Shown piece by piece: positions 45,701 to 54,400 of a stretch of 64,000 nucleotides of DNA; the stretch's first letter is position 1, and every line of letters starts with the position of its first letter. The translations under genes and the position numbers were made by a program. Source of the DNA: Diadema setosum (taxonomy: Eukaryota > Echinodermata > Echinoidea > Diadematoida > Diadematidae). Below the pieces are notes generated by a model that did no database searches, was not told the origin of the DNA, and worked only from the letters and a program-made list of their open reading frames with translations. The stretch spans positions 11,671,697 to 11,735,696 of the forward strand of contig NC_092695.1 in assembly GCF_964275005.1 (NCBI RefSeq). The letters are read 5' to 3'.

Positions 45701-48700
45701 TAGCACCTGACTCGCGAAATTTGCGAAAATAAAAACCTCGCGAAATATTCGGCGTATACAGCAGCGTGCATGATTCGAACACCTGCGCTGCGATCATTGT
45801 TCGAACGTTGCGCTCATTGTTCGACCCCCTATGTCCCTGCTTCGAACTCACAACGTACCGCCGTGCGCCGCCCATGATCTGGATTAGCACACGTGCCACG
45901 CGCGGACGAAACTGTATACATCGCACTTTGAGAGCGCGGTACTCGCGCTGTGTGATCCTACCGAGAGATTCACTGTGACTTCAGAAGTACACGCTGTACA
46001 GATTCAATGCAGATAAGCAGACTACGTAGTACTATGGTAAATCCGAAACTTGAATTAAACAAGTCTAGAAGTGTTGCTACACAACTTCACTTACCTGTTA
46101 AACTGCAAATGCGAGCTGACCTGGGAAGTGGGAGGGTCGCGACAATGATTTCGGTGGTCCAGCTCCAGCGATGTGGCCCACTGTTGTGCTCTTTAGAACA
46201 CGTGAGGAGGTAGTTGCATAGTATAACTTTCGCGCTTGATTCATGCTATTTTTTATACATGAATTTCAGGGAATTTTTATTTGCAAGAGTGGTCTATTCA
46301 TGGAAATGGTCGAATCAAGGGTAACATGCTTTACAGATCAGCACGCGTGCAGAAGCCTGAGAAGGGTCTCACCAGTAAAGCAAGTGGCCCTTGATTCGAC
46401 AGGGTTCCATGAATAGACCACTCTTACAAATAAAAATTCACTAAAATTCATGAATAAAAATGGCACATATCAAGTGCAAAATTCAAACTATGCAACTACC
46501 TCCACATGTGTTCCGAAGAGCACAACAGTGGGCCACGTCGCCGGACCCCCGAAATCATTGTCACAACCCTCCCGGGTCAACTCGCATTTAAGCAGTTCAA
46601 CGGGTAAGTAAACGGGTAAATAAAGTTGCATAGCAACACATATAGACTCGTTTTATTCCAAGTTTTAAAGTTACTAGTCCGTTTATCTGCATTGAACCTG
46701 TACAGCGTGTACACTTCCAGCCATGATGGCAGCCGTTTCTGAGATAACTTGGGCGTATACGCGATATTTACATTTTGCATGCCACCCGTGCCAGAATTTG
46801 CTGTATCACCGTGGTTCGATCGCAACGTTAGTGTTTTTCATATAAAAATCAGATGTACACCAAGCCATGAAATGAGATCAATTATCCGTAGATTGATACA
46901 TAATATACACATGAAAAGTGTTGAAATCAGCCGATTTTTTCGTTTTCTTGTAAAAATCTTGCATTTTAATAACTTTTCGAGTTTACGATTTTCCCATTGT
47001 AGTAGCGAGCGCCCTAGCGGCCGCTAGCGGCTTGGGGACTTCGATTTGCCGATCATAGTAAGTAGAGAACTGAGCCAGCGCGCGGCGTCAGCGGGCAGTC
47101 GTAAATCACACATCCATAGCGACTCCCGCGGCAGCAAGCGCGAAGCTCTTCACGGGCTCCGATCGGGCCAGCCAATTTCACTGAAACAGGCATTGCAAGG
47201 TCCATTTCGTGTACCGTTGTATCATACTGAGCCTACGTGAGGTCGATAAATTTTCCTTTCAAAAAATCAGAAAACACTTCAATTTTGAAAAAAGTGAAGT
47301 TTCGACACTGCCATATTTTGCGCAATGTGGACTAAGTACAAAAATACACCCAAGGTCACAACAAATAAGTGCGAAATTTCGACTTAGCATGCCGAACAGA
47401 TCGTCCTCCTTGGGCTACTAGCGGTAGGTAGCAGACGCAAACCCACACACAGGATGGCAAAAGTAGTTCAGGTTTGTGATTCGAACATGTTGTTTGCAGT
47501 ACGGCCGTATTACTGTTGAAAAGAATGATATCAATGCACCCCTGTCATAACTGCTACAGCTAGCGATCGTCGCGAATGGGCTCAGAAACTGAGCACACTG
47601 CGTGTGTAGAAAAAGATGTACATGCGCGAGAGCGCCATGTTAAACTTCCGAATTCGGAAGTTTTCGTAGATTTTCGGCTTTCGGCACGCATTGGCTAACA
47701 ACAGCACGCTTCTTCTTACCTAACTAACCACTCTCACCCATAATCACAATTCTAAACTGCTTTCAAAGGAACTCACCCTACAAGTTTGACAGATATTCCA
47801 CAATCCACACATCAAGGTATGTAAGATTCGAAAAAAAACATGTTGATTTTGATATGAATTTCTGAGATTTGCGCTGTCAGTCTCCCTGCCTCGCACGAGT
47901 GCTGTGTAGCAATATGAAAGCGTGCATGCACTCGCATTGCCGATGGCCGCTACTGCATCGGACACTTCCGAATTTGGAAGTATTGAGCGCGCTCTACAGC
48001 AGGCTTTGGCCAGGACTGCCGATATCGGAAAACTTCTGAATTCTGAGGTTGCCCGAACTGATGTATACAGTTTCGCCCGCACGTCCAACGCGTGGCACAT
48101 GCGCTGTGTATTATACATTCACATAGGCAGGGCGAGCGCACGGTGCGGTACCTAACGTCGCGAATGTCGAAGCACGGACATATGGGGTTGAATAATGAGT
48201 ACAGGCGGTCGAACGATGGTTGCAGCACAAGCGTTCGGATCATGCACGCTATTTTGCTTCCGCTGCTTAGGATGTTGAACATGGGTCCGGGCACTTGCTT
48301 TCTTTTTGCCTTTACAGGCTTTACTTGTTTACTGGTGCCAGTGCAGTGGTGGTAGAACTAACGCGTAACGCCAAACGATTAGGTCTAATGTTAGGGTGTC
48401 TGATCGCGCACTGCTAACCCTCGACCAAAACGCGCCCCTATCTAATAACACACAAGTCCCATAGAACGCAATGGAGCCGCGCGCCTACGCTGTTTTGACC
48501 AAGCATTTTTGTGCCAAATTTCGCCTTTATTGCCAAATCCCCAGATCATGCCATTAACGAATCCTGACAAATTTGGTATCATATGAAAGAGGAAGTTTTG
48601 CTCCATACTCTATCAGAGGGGCGGTTCTTGAATCTGACGATAAATTGATGTAAACATCGATAGAAGCACATCTATCCCCATATCTCAGCGTCTGCTTCGG

Positions 48701-50632
48701 TATTTGCATCGCCCCAAGACATGCTAGTAGTTGAGGATATGCTGAATCCGATGGTGTGGCCAGTTTTTCGCTAGCTCCACGCCTAGGTGTGGGGATATCG
48801 CCTTGAAGATACCCCTTGCAATAATTTTTTGGTCACAGCGAACATTTTAGGCGGGGCTTCGTATGCAAGAATCCATAGCAACTTCGCGCGAAGGGGCTAA
48901 TGCATATGTAAATTTGATTACGCATCGCGCGCCGTCTACCACCGGCCACATGGCCTCATCTGCGGTGTGTGGGGATCGCGTGTGCATGCGGCGCACGCCA
49001 GAATACTGATGCTGCCAGCAAAGAGCTACCTCTGTGTGTGTGTGTCACTATGTGTGTGTGTGTATGTGTTGTGTATGATGTGCATCTCACGAGGCAGCAA
49101 ACTGGGTTGTCGCTTGCGATAGCTCCTACAACACGCATCACACATATAGCATGCACTCTGTATACAGTACTGTACATATCGGATACAGTCACGCTCACAA
49201 ATCACGTACGTCTTGCAAAACAACCAGACTCTACTAAATTTCTGTCTACTATTATTAGTTTACTTGTGGATTGGTTATGATCTTATCGTTGTTCATTTAT
49301 ATTTCGAAAGTGCACTCGCGATGCTCGAGTCACTGGCACTAAGCCGAGAAGTCGGTTGTGAATACAATCAATCATGTCCGCTTAACCAAAGAAAGTGCGA
49401 ACGAAGTAGGCCTTAGGCTTAACTAACGTTTACTGTGGTGGTAGCGGCAGCGGTGTATCACAATACGAACACCCGATCGACAAAAAGGGTGTGCAAAAGA
49501 TTTCGGAAGACTCTTATTTGGCCATTTTTGCATGTACGAATAGTGGTAATGTGGCATCATTTCCAAGCCTGTGGCTGTAGAGGTTGTAGCTTGTACATTT
49601 CACGCGAGCTGCGTGCACCTGCTCTCGACAATTGACTGCATATTTCTTCGAACCATGCTCGCCATGCCGGCTGCCCTGGCTTACAATCGCGATGCTCTCC
49701 GCTCGGCTTCCCGAATTTTACCGGCGGCGCGGCAGGGCTAGCTGCCTAGCCGCTGCTAGCTAGCTGCGCCTGCATACATACGCGGGGTTCGTACGTGTTG
49801 TAGGGCGCTCAATACGGTACATGTGAATCGAATGTAAACTGAATACCGAGCACGTACGTACGCACGCAGCGCACACAGGGTATGACAACACATAGGGGGA
49901 GTGGCTTCTTCGCTTGTTGCGCGTATTTTCTAACCGCTGTACGCTCATTATCTGATCGCTGGAGATCCACACGCGAATGCAGCTTTTCGGCGTTGTTTGC
50001 AAACATGATTTGGGTCACATTTTGATGCGTGCTCGTAGAAAAAGGGGGTGATATTGCTGTGATTTCAAAGTTAAATTTCTCAAGATAGAAACATCATTTC
50101 GCCATGAAATTTGAAATATGTCTTAATGATGTAATTCTCTTTCATATGAAATGATTCACAATTCGTTGCTCACAGAATTTCAAAAGTTACAAAAATACTC
50201 CAGACACCCTACTAATGTAAGTCCACTGTACACTTTATGTCTATCTGCAAAGCTAGCTGTGAAAGAGTTCATTGAGGGCCAGTATCTTTCGCTTCTGAGA
50301 AGAACTCCCTAGGATGATCGAAGCTGAATGAACTGCCAATGCAATGCTATGCCAATGCCATGGGCCAATGCCAGGTGTACGCTGCAGTATACCCGTACAA
50401 CAAATTCACAAGTACATGGGACTGAGGAGCACTCCCAACTTCCATATTCGATCGTAGACAGATTTTGTTCATTTTGCAACGATACTTACCCAGCTTTTAC
50501 AGCCTGAAATACATCCATGGGCTTTGGAAGGGGCTTCGAATCCGAACAGCAACCTTTTCCAGCGGAATGCTGGTGCTGATCGTCATTTTGAGAGGCCGAT
50601 TGGCTGTGACCGTGGTTATGTTTTCCTACCAT
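24532..50632 (-). CDS. Ankyrin-repeat DHHC palmitoyltransferase (HIP14/AKR class), complete, 11 exons
   Basis: Exons (5'->3' on the - strand) are 50632-50490, 43657-43506, 42172-42051, 37024-36892, 31722-31652, 30953-30748, 30006-29910, 28261-28109, 26893-26721, 25917-25752 and 24726-24532. They sum to 1,611 bp, 536 residues plus TGA, in frame at every junction. A His/Gln-rich N-terminus is followed by six or seven ankyrin repeats ([60 protein letters not shown]). Then come two hydrophobic segments, a DPG motif (KKDPGFI), the cysteine-rich DHHC domain with all zinc ligands ([22 protein letters not shown]), two more hydrophobic segments and a TNERIN motif in place of TTxE. Such enzymes S-acylate proteins at Golgi or vesicle membranes and recruit substrates through the ankyrin repeats. 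It differs from ZDHHC17/13 in having four predicted membrane segments. It may belong to the separate invertebrate lineage of Drosophila Patsas (inference), so no symbol is given. Confidence 0.92.
25375..25728. mobile_element. Foldback MITE family A, copy 2 (right end truncated)
   Basis: TTAAAGGGATGGTTTTGTAT at the left and the same internal arms as copy 1 (GATGAAAATCGGTTTTGGAA; GTGGGTCCCA). The expected CCTTTAA end is missing; similarity stops about 25 bp before the splice donor of the exon at 25752-25917. Confidence 0.85.
25752..25917 (-). CDS. DHHC-ankyrin exon: third and fourth membrane segments
   Basis: It encodes [20 protein letters not shown], then [20 protein letters not shown] and GLCSIA. 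The acceptor is TTCTTGTCTGCAG and the donor is AGCG|GTAAGT. A foldback MITE ends about 25 bp into the downstream intron. Confidence 0.92.
26721..26893 (-). CDS. DHHC-ankyrin exon: catalytic DHHC cysteine-rich domain
   Basis: It encodes [10 protein letters not shown] then [20 protein letters not shown] and [20 protein letters not shown]. The catalytic Cys is that of DHHC. The pattern Cx2C, HCx2Cx2C, DHHC, x5C is complete. PYIYN replaces the more usual PWVGN. Confidence 0.95.
26953..27485. mobile_element. pogo/Tigger-like non-autonomous element
   Basis: TA|CAGTGGGACCTCCATTATCT at the left and ...GCGGTCCTACTG|TA at the right give CAGTnGGACC inverted ends flanked by TA duplications, as in Tc1/mariner-pogo elements. 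There is no transposase frame in the 533 bp. Confidence 0.75.
28109..28261 (-). CDS. DHHC-ankyrin exon: second membrane segment and DPG motif
   Basis: It encodes [40 protein letters not shown] and [11 protein letters not shown] is a signature found just after the second membrane segment in DHHC enzymes. The acceptor is TGTGTTCTAG and the donor is GGCAG|GTTGGG. Confidence 0.92.
28683..29077. mobile_element. Foldback MITE family A, copy 3
   Basis: TTTAAAGGGACTGTACAGTA at the left and the complement of AACTGTACACACCCTTTAAA at the right. The arms GATGAAAATTGGTTTTCAAA and AAACCGATTTTCATGAAATA match copies 1 and 2. Confidence 0.9.
29688..29770. mobile_element. SINE-tail-like fragment with (TAA)n
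   Basis: A (TAA)n run followed by TTGCATTTATGTGGCGCTTC and TTTCTAAGCGCACTTTG. This AGCGC pair after an AAT-repeat resembles the tail region of widespread invertebrate and fish SINEs. No internal promoter is visible. Confidence 0.5.
29910..30006 (-). CDS. DHHC-ankyrin exon: first membrane segment
   Basis: It encodes [11 protein letters not shown] followed by the hydrophobic [20 protein letters not shown]. The acceptor is CCCCCTCTGACACAG and the donor is TTAGG|GTAAGT. Confidence 0.9.
30319..30378 (+). repeat. Perfect 30-bp tandem duplication
   Basis: The unit at 30319-30348 (starting GTCCTTTAAACTTAAAACAG) is repeated without change at 30349-30378, in a DHHC-gene intron. Confidence 0.95.
30565..30733. 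mobile_element. Small MITE with TACTGTAAA ends
   Basis: CTACTGTAAAAC at the left and TTTACAGTAGA at the right, with GTGAAAAC and CGCGAAAAATTT inside. Probably a diverged relative of the TTTCGCG elements. Confidence 0.5.
30748..30953 (-). CDS. DHHC-ankyrin exon: last ankyrin repeats
   Basis: It encodes [20 protein letters not shown], then [20 protein letters not shown] and the juxtamembrane RSVIPRIDL. The acceptor is TTTGTTTGAGACAG and the donor is CTCAA|GTGAGT. Confidence 0.93.
31652..31722 (-). CDS. DHHC-ankyrin exon: 71-bp ankyrin exon
   Basis: It encodes [20 protein letters not shown] then YGQ. The acceptor is CTCTTTCCAG and the donor is GTCAG|GTAAGA. The preceding intron (31723-36891) contains the hAT-like insertion. 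Confidence 0.92.
32925..33145. repeat. (CAT/CAC)n microsatellite, left of the hAT-like element
   Basis: An impure CAT/CAC array of about 220 bp. It includes a GATCATGATCATGATCATCA stretch, which is palindromic. The (CAT)n at 36742-36888 is probably its other half. Confidence 0.9.
33146..36741. mobile_element. 3.6-kb hAT-like non-autonomous element
   Basis: CAGGGCTCGACCTTA begins at 33146 and its exact complement ends at 36741. Both subterminal regions repeat AGCCCGG/AGCCAGCCGGGCT motifs, a layout typical of hAT elements. (CAT)n lies immediately outside both ends, with ATCAC adjoining each terminus. No transposase-like frame was found, so it is non-autonomous or decayed. It contains a 194-bp tandem duplication and a (CA)n run. 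Confidence 0.75.
34131..34524 (+). repeat. Two-copy 194-bp tandem duplication
   Basis: The unit starting CTTTTGCTAGGGCCTAATCC at 34131 recurs at 34325. Only about three substitutions are visible between the copies, so the duplication is recent. Confidence 0.95.
36742..36888. repeat. (CAT)n microsatellite abutting a splice donor
   Basis: A CAT/CAC array (ATG on the gene strand) that starts five bases after the donor of the exon at 36892-37024 and extends to the right end of the hAT-like element. Confidence 0.9.
36892..37024 (-). CDS. DHHC-ankyrin exon: ankyrin repeats 4-5
   Basis: It encodes [20 protein letters not shown] and [14 protein letters not shown]. The acceptor is AATCTTCCCCAG. The donor CAAAG|GTGGGA runs straight into an (ATG)n microsatellite five bases into the intron. 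Confidence 0.92.
37256..37436. mobile_element. Diverged MITE with GGGCYCTGTTGCACAAAA-like ends
   Basis: GGGCTCTGTTGCACAAAACG at the left mirrors the complement of TACTTTTATGTGATGGGGCT. Inner arms CTCTGCAATCAATGG and TTTGATTGCAGAG also pair. Confidence 0.6.
37742..38015. mobile_element. Palindromic MITE around GATGATGTCATC
   Basis: Left ACTTGGCAGAGGTGATGATG and right complement of CATCATCCCCTCTACCAAAT. The arms also share CTTACAAGCCTCC versus GGAGTCTTGTGAGG. Non-coding. Confidence 0.7.
38386..38840. mobile_element. MITE with CTTAGGCTGCTTTCACATAG ends
   Basis: Terminal inverted repeats of about 26 bp (CTTAGGCTGCTTTCACATAG and its exact complement at 38821-38840), with subterminal repeats of TATTCGGTATTCGCTATTCG. 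455 bp, non-coding, in a DHHC-gene intron. Confidence 0.9.
39668..41021. mobile_element. Element with ACCCCCGCC inverted ends and a 147-bp tandem core
   Basis: TTAATACCCCCGCC at the left and GGCGGGGGTGTAATAA at the right form imperfect inverted ends. Between them about 1 kb is a tandem array of a ~147-bp unit, each with GTTACCATGGCAAC. A (CCGC)n stretch precedes the right end. No protein-coding frame. Confidence 0.7.
39900..40950 (+). repeat. 147-bp tandem repeat, 7 copies, trimeric higher-order pattern
   Basis: GTTACCATGGCAAC occurs near 39925, 40072, 40219, 40348, 40494, 40642 and 40788, i.e. every 146-148 bp except one 129-bp step. Copies 1 and 4, 2 and 5, and 3 and 6 are the most alike, so blocks of about 422 bp are repeated. 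Copy 7 resembles 2 and 5. Confidence 0.9.
41776..41806. repeat. (GGAT)n microsatellite
   Basis: About seven copies of GGAT in a DHHC-gene intron. Confidence 0.9.
42051..42172 (-). CDS. DHHC-ankyrin exon: ankyrin repeat 3
   Basis: It encodes [20 protein letters not shown] and on to DTVDNK. The donor is CAAG|GTAGGC. The acceptor used here, TCTCCTATAATAAAG|AC, is the one giving the right phase but is weak. An alternative AAG|AT about 24 bp upstream would add eight codons. Confidence 0.85.
43506..43657 (-). CDS. DHHC-ankyrin exon: ankyrin repeats 1-2
   Basis: It encodes [20 protein letters not shown] and [20 protein letters not shown]. The acceptor is TTTTGTCCAG and the donor is CTCG|GTGAGA. 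The preceding intron, 43658-50489, is 6.8 kb. Confidence 0.92.
44139..44690. repeat. Highly degenerate minisatellite of TCTTTCAACAGTC-like units
   Basis: About 550 bp in which variants of GGTCTTTCAGTGGTC, TCTCTCAACAGTCTCTCAAG and complementary GAGATC/AGAGATC motifs recur every 15-25 bp. No copy is exact, and both orientations are present. Confidence 0.6.
45516..45761. mobile_element. TTTCGCG-type MITE (longest copy)
   Basis: TACTGTATACGCCATATATT at the left and the complement of ATATTCGGCGTATACAG at the right. The interior contains multiple TTTCGCGA sites and CGGGAATTCCCG. It ends where the inverted composite at 45763 begins. Confidence 0.85.
45763..48250. mobile_element. 2.5-kb composite with ~170-190-bp inverted terminal repeats
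   Basis: AGCGTGCATGATTCGAACA at 45763 is mirrored by TGTTCGGATCATGCACGCT-like sequence ending at 48250 (right copy GCGTTCGGATCATGCACGCT). Similarity extends to about 45922 on the left and 48060 on the right (CTGTATACATC / GATGTATACAG). The interior holds the giant hairpin at 45983-46718 and palindromes such as CTTCCGAATTCGGAAG at 47646. No transposase-like frame seen. Confidence 0.65.
45983..46718. repeat. Giant inverted repeat (hairpin), arms ~350 bp
   Basis: The left arm 45983-46334 is complementary along nearly its whole length to 46375-46718, leaving a loop of about 40 bp. Paired landmarks: AGAGTGGTCTATTCATGGAA with TTCCATGAATAGACCACTCT, GATGTGGCCCACTGTTGTGC with GCACAACAGTGGGCCACGTC, and CTGTACAG at both outer ends. 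Confidence 0.92.
48382..50222. mobile_element. Possible 1.8-kb element with TAGGGTGTCTG inverted ends
   Basis: TAATGTTAGGGTGTCTG at 48387 and the complement of CAGACACCCTACTAATGTAA at 50202 form imperfect inverted ends. Both flanks also share a CATATGAAAGAG motif in opposite orientation. There is no coding evidence inside. Confidence 0.45.
50490..50632 (-). CDS. DHHC-ankyrin gene, first coding exon
   Basis: ATG at 50632 in a good Kozak context (AAGATGG). The frame stays open upstream to about 50707 but contains no other ATG. It encodes [20 protein letters not shown] and on to [11 protein letters not shown], a His/Gln/Ser-rich N-terminus resembling the His-rich start of HIP14. The donor is CTGG|GTAAGT. 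Confidence 0.85.
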
Positions 50633-51633
50633 CTTCGGAGATTTCCTGCTACACTGAACACTGCCCTCAATGTTCACTAGCAATAGTTTATAACATGGGC
50701 AAGCCAATTATTTATACACTGATCAAATATTCATAAGTTTAATTGCTACCGGTATATTGTTTTTGTTTTGTTTTGTTTTTTTCATAACATTATTGTTATC
50801 ACTATAATCATTGTCATCATGAGTATCAACATCATTATCAAACCATTAAAGGTAGGGATACCTTTTACAGACCTCCCAAAATGCAGTAAAACATGAACCT
50901 CAGGGGACTTGTGTGGGCCACTGCTGAGAAATTTGGAAGTCAACAGTTATCTACAATTTGAATAATGCACAAAACTCAACTACTCAGTAGTTCTGTGTGT
51001 CAGCCACACTTAAGCCTTTTTGTTGCAGTCTTCTGTATTTTTTATCTATAAACACAAACCTAAAAGTATAAGAGCTGATGCAATAACATATAGAGTGTGT
51101 GGCAAGAATGTATATAGAAATGTTTGTAAGTTTTGATGAACTTTCTTCACAAAATATACATGATGGACACACATGCAGTGCATGGATCTGGAAAGGTAGC
51201 CTAGTAATGTACTGGAATTTACGGTGAGCCCCGAAAAAAAATTCAATTCAAAATCTAACGGTCAATAAAAATGTACTAAATGTTACCTTCCACTTTCAAA
51301 ACTTTATGGGAGTTTCTAAAATGATACTCTCTTCAACATACCACTGTATTTATACAACTCTTCATTTAAGGCATGCAAATGGGATTCCCTACCTTTAAAT
51401 TATTATCATTACAAATGCAGTACAGGCAATACCGGTAATTCAAACAAAAGTACCGGTACCGTACTACTTTGTATTTAAAGATCAATCAGTAAAAAGTGTT
51501 CTGGAAATTGTGGAATTTATATACCTGGTACCGGTACCTTTCTTCTTCATATAAATATCATGTATCTACAACATGTTACCTAAATGAGGACTGCAAACAA
51601 CTTTTGTTTGCTGTTGATAGTGAGGAACTTTTT

Positions 51634-51960
51634 TACCTCCACCAAGGAAGGCGGTTACATTTTTGACTTAAGCATTGGTTTGTCTGTTTGCAAAATAACT
51701 TTAAAAGTTGTGAACAGATTTCAATGAAACTTACAGGAAAAATGAATTATGATAGAAGGAACAGATGATTAAAATTTTGATAGTAATGCAGGATTTTTTT
51801 TATGAATTCTAAAGAATTTTTTTTTTTTTTTTTAATATTTTGGCATAATAGTGCCAATGAATTTGACAACCACGTTTGCATATAACATGCGTACCAGTAC
51901 TAAACCCCATGCCTTTTACTCTGCTCGGAAAGCTGTGCAGCGAGAAATTTCAGCTGATGA
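51634..51960. mobile_element. Diverged relative of the CCTCCGCCAAG element
   Basis: ACCTCCACCAAGGAAGGCGG with downstream TTTGTCTGTTTGCAAAATAA and CAGATTTCAATGAAACTTAC corresponds to the complement of the element at 22597-23095. The right boundary is unclear. Confidence 0.55.
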
Positions 51961-53670
51961 GGTAAACACTTAACTTATTAGCTTGCTTTTCTTCTTCTTT
52001 CTTTTTTTCGAGCTATCATTGGAAAATTGGGCAATTTTCAGCATGCCTGAATGCATGGGCGTTATGGAAATGAGCTGCTTGGCAGAGGTTGATGTTCTCC
52101 GAGTGCTTTTCTAGTTTTCTCTTTGTTCTGTCTGCTCCCGCCCTGCCCACTGATCTCTGCTGATTAGTGGCCACATCATACCCTTGCTTCATGTACATTC
52201 AACTCCACTTAATCCACCAGTGTTTCTTAACGCATGTTCAGATAAGATAATCTTAACAATGAATAGGAATAAACCTATCTACTCTCGATGTATATCATGG
52301 ACCAGCCTGCGTATACTTGTAAGCAATTAGTACATCTGTGCATTCACCACTCAAACATAAACAACAGACCTTACAAACACTCTCTTAACCAGGTGGACCA
52401 TTTTACAAAATGTAGATGAGAAATCATGTTGCACATTTTATGCATTCAAACCATTACAAACATTCACAACAGAAACTCAAGGGTACTGTGTGCAATTTTC
52501 CCTCATTCTTCACTCATCTGTCACAATTAAGACACAATTCCATAGACATGAGAGATTTTTCTTCTTGTATCTTTTATCTTTTTTTCAGTTTTCTGCATTT
52601 CTGGGAGAAGCAATGAGTAATGACATAATGATCTTGATTAAAAAAAAGTTTTGGGATAATTCCCTTCATAACATCTTAAAATCATTTTTTTTTCTGACTC
52701 AACATTTTGCCTTGCCACAAGCAAAGATATAAACAAAAACATTGCAGCAGACAGGTCATACAGTAGTCCAATTTAAATGAGAATCTTTACCAAAGATATT
52801 CAATTATATGTGGCAAGAAAAATAATGTCAGGACCATAAGCTGTATCAACTTGAAATCAGTACATTGAGAGCATTCTTTCAGTTATCATTCCTTCAACTG
52901 TCAGTCTGTTACAAGTTCAGACTCTTGCTCCTAATCTATGACATAATCGACATAGTTAAATCAATGGTAATACCATAAAACATGCAGAGGCAGCAAAGTG
53001 GAGAAGAGAATGATTTTGACAGGCCGGAAAGAAGGAAATAGAAAGACACCAAGAAGATTACGGGACAAAGAGTTCTTAGTGCAAATAGACAACAAATCTA
53101 TGAGGAAGCAACAGATTAGCGGAGGGAGGAGAAAGGGTGACATACAATAGAGTTACATTGTATAAGGCAGAATTAAGCCAAGCCTGGTGGCGTAAAGTGA
53201 TTAGACTTGTGGAGTAGAAACAAGCTTATACACAAAGATGACTGCATTTCTTATGCCAAGTAAATAGATCTGCTGTACAGGCTGTTGGCTTTTATCATGC
53301 TTGACTGGGTAACTAATCTCTGCACAATGCAAGCATTATTCAACAGCTCACAGAGAGATGGGGGGAAAAACACAACTGTGTTTTAAGACTTTCACTCAAG
53401 CCTTTACAAGGTAAGTAGAGAAAATAATTGCACTGTTGTAGCATAAAGGGGAAGCTGAGCCACAAAATCAATACCTGTTAGATTATACTAGGAACAACCC
53501 CTAATGAATAGAAGTTTGCAGGATACAGACCAGATAGAAGACAGAGAGAAAATGTATGCTTATGTGTGTGTGTGTGTGTGTGTGGTGGGGGGGGGGGGTG
53601 CAATTTTTTTCAGATCCTCAAAACTTGTTGGCATGCATGTAGATTTTGCCTAGTGAAGAATGATTACCTG

Positions 53671-53899
53671 TACTGTATATGCCATATATTCAGCATTTTT
53701 ATTTTTTCCCTGAATCAGGACTTAAAAACAATTTTGTGAGGGCTAAAATTCGCGATCATGAAGTAAAGGAAATAAACAGAGACATGTACGTGCGCACGTT
53801 GCATTCGAGATCTAGATCAGAGTTAGTAACTTTGCACGTTGTTAAATTGCAAATAGCATCCTACTTGCGAAACTCGTAAAATAGATGACGTATACAGTA
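53671..53899. mobile_element. TTTCGCG-type MITE, decayed
   Basis: TACTGTATATGCCATATATT at the left and GACGTATACAGTA at the right. Interior CGCG sites are mostly lost (AAATTCGCGATCATG remains). Confidence 0.75.
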
Positions 53900-54226
53900 T
53901 CTTATGTTCCTTTCCATCACAGTAACAAATGAAAATGTGGACCATCAAACCTGATCTCTCTCAATATATGACCAAATGGTGGCAAAAGAAGAAGACTTCA
54001 GTTATGTTTTTTTTTTTTTCACGGTATGACCTCAGAACATGACAAAAAAGAACAAAACAAAACAAAGAAAAACACAAGTAACTACTATTAAAGCAAACAT
54101 TAAGTGGTATGCGTGTGGCAAGGTACGGAAACGAAAATTCCTTTGCAAATAAAATTTCTTCATTCAAATATTTTTCTTCACAGTATAAGAGATTTGCAGG
54201 AATCCTGTGTACTTTTTAACAAAACG

Positions 54227-54400
54227 GTACAGGGGAACCCTGAGGTCATCGGGACTGCCAATTTTAGCTCATAAATGTATACTAAAAAAGAGACCAGCTA
54301 ACTACCACTGTGGCAAATCAGGACCGCCACAAATTCACCTTGTTAAAAATGATATCTCATTGTAATTGACCTCCTTATAACAGGGTTTCCCTGTGTTACT
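54227..54400. mobile_element. Small MITE with TACAGGGGAACCCTG ends
   Basis: TACAGGGGAACCCTGAGGTC at the left is mirrored by CAGGGTTTCCCTGTGTTAC at the right, with AGGACCGCCAC and GACCTCCTTATAA inside. A non-coding pogo-like layout. Confidence 0.6.
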
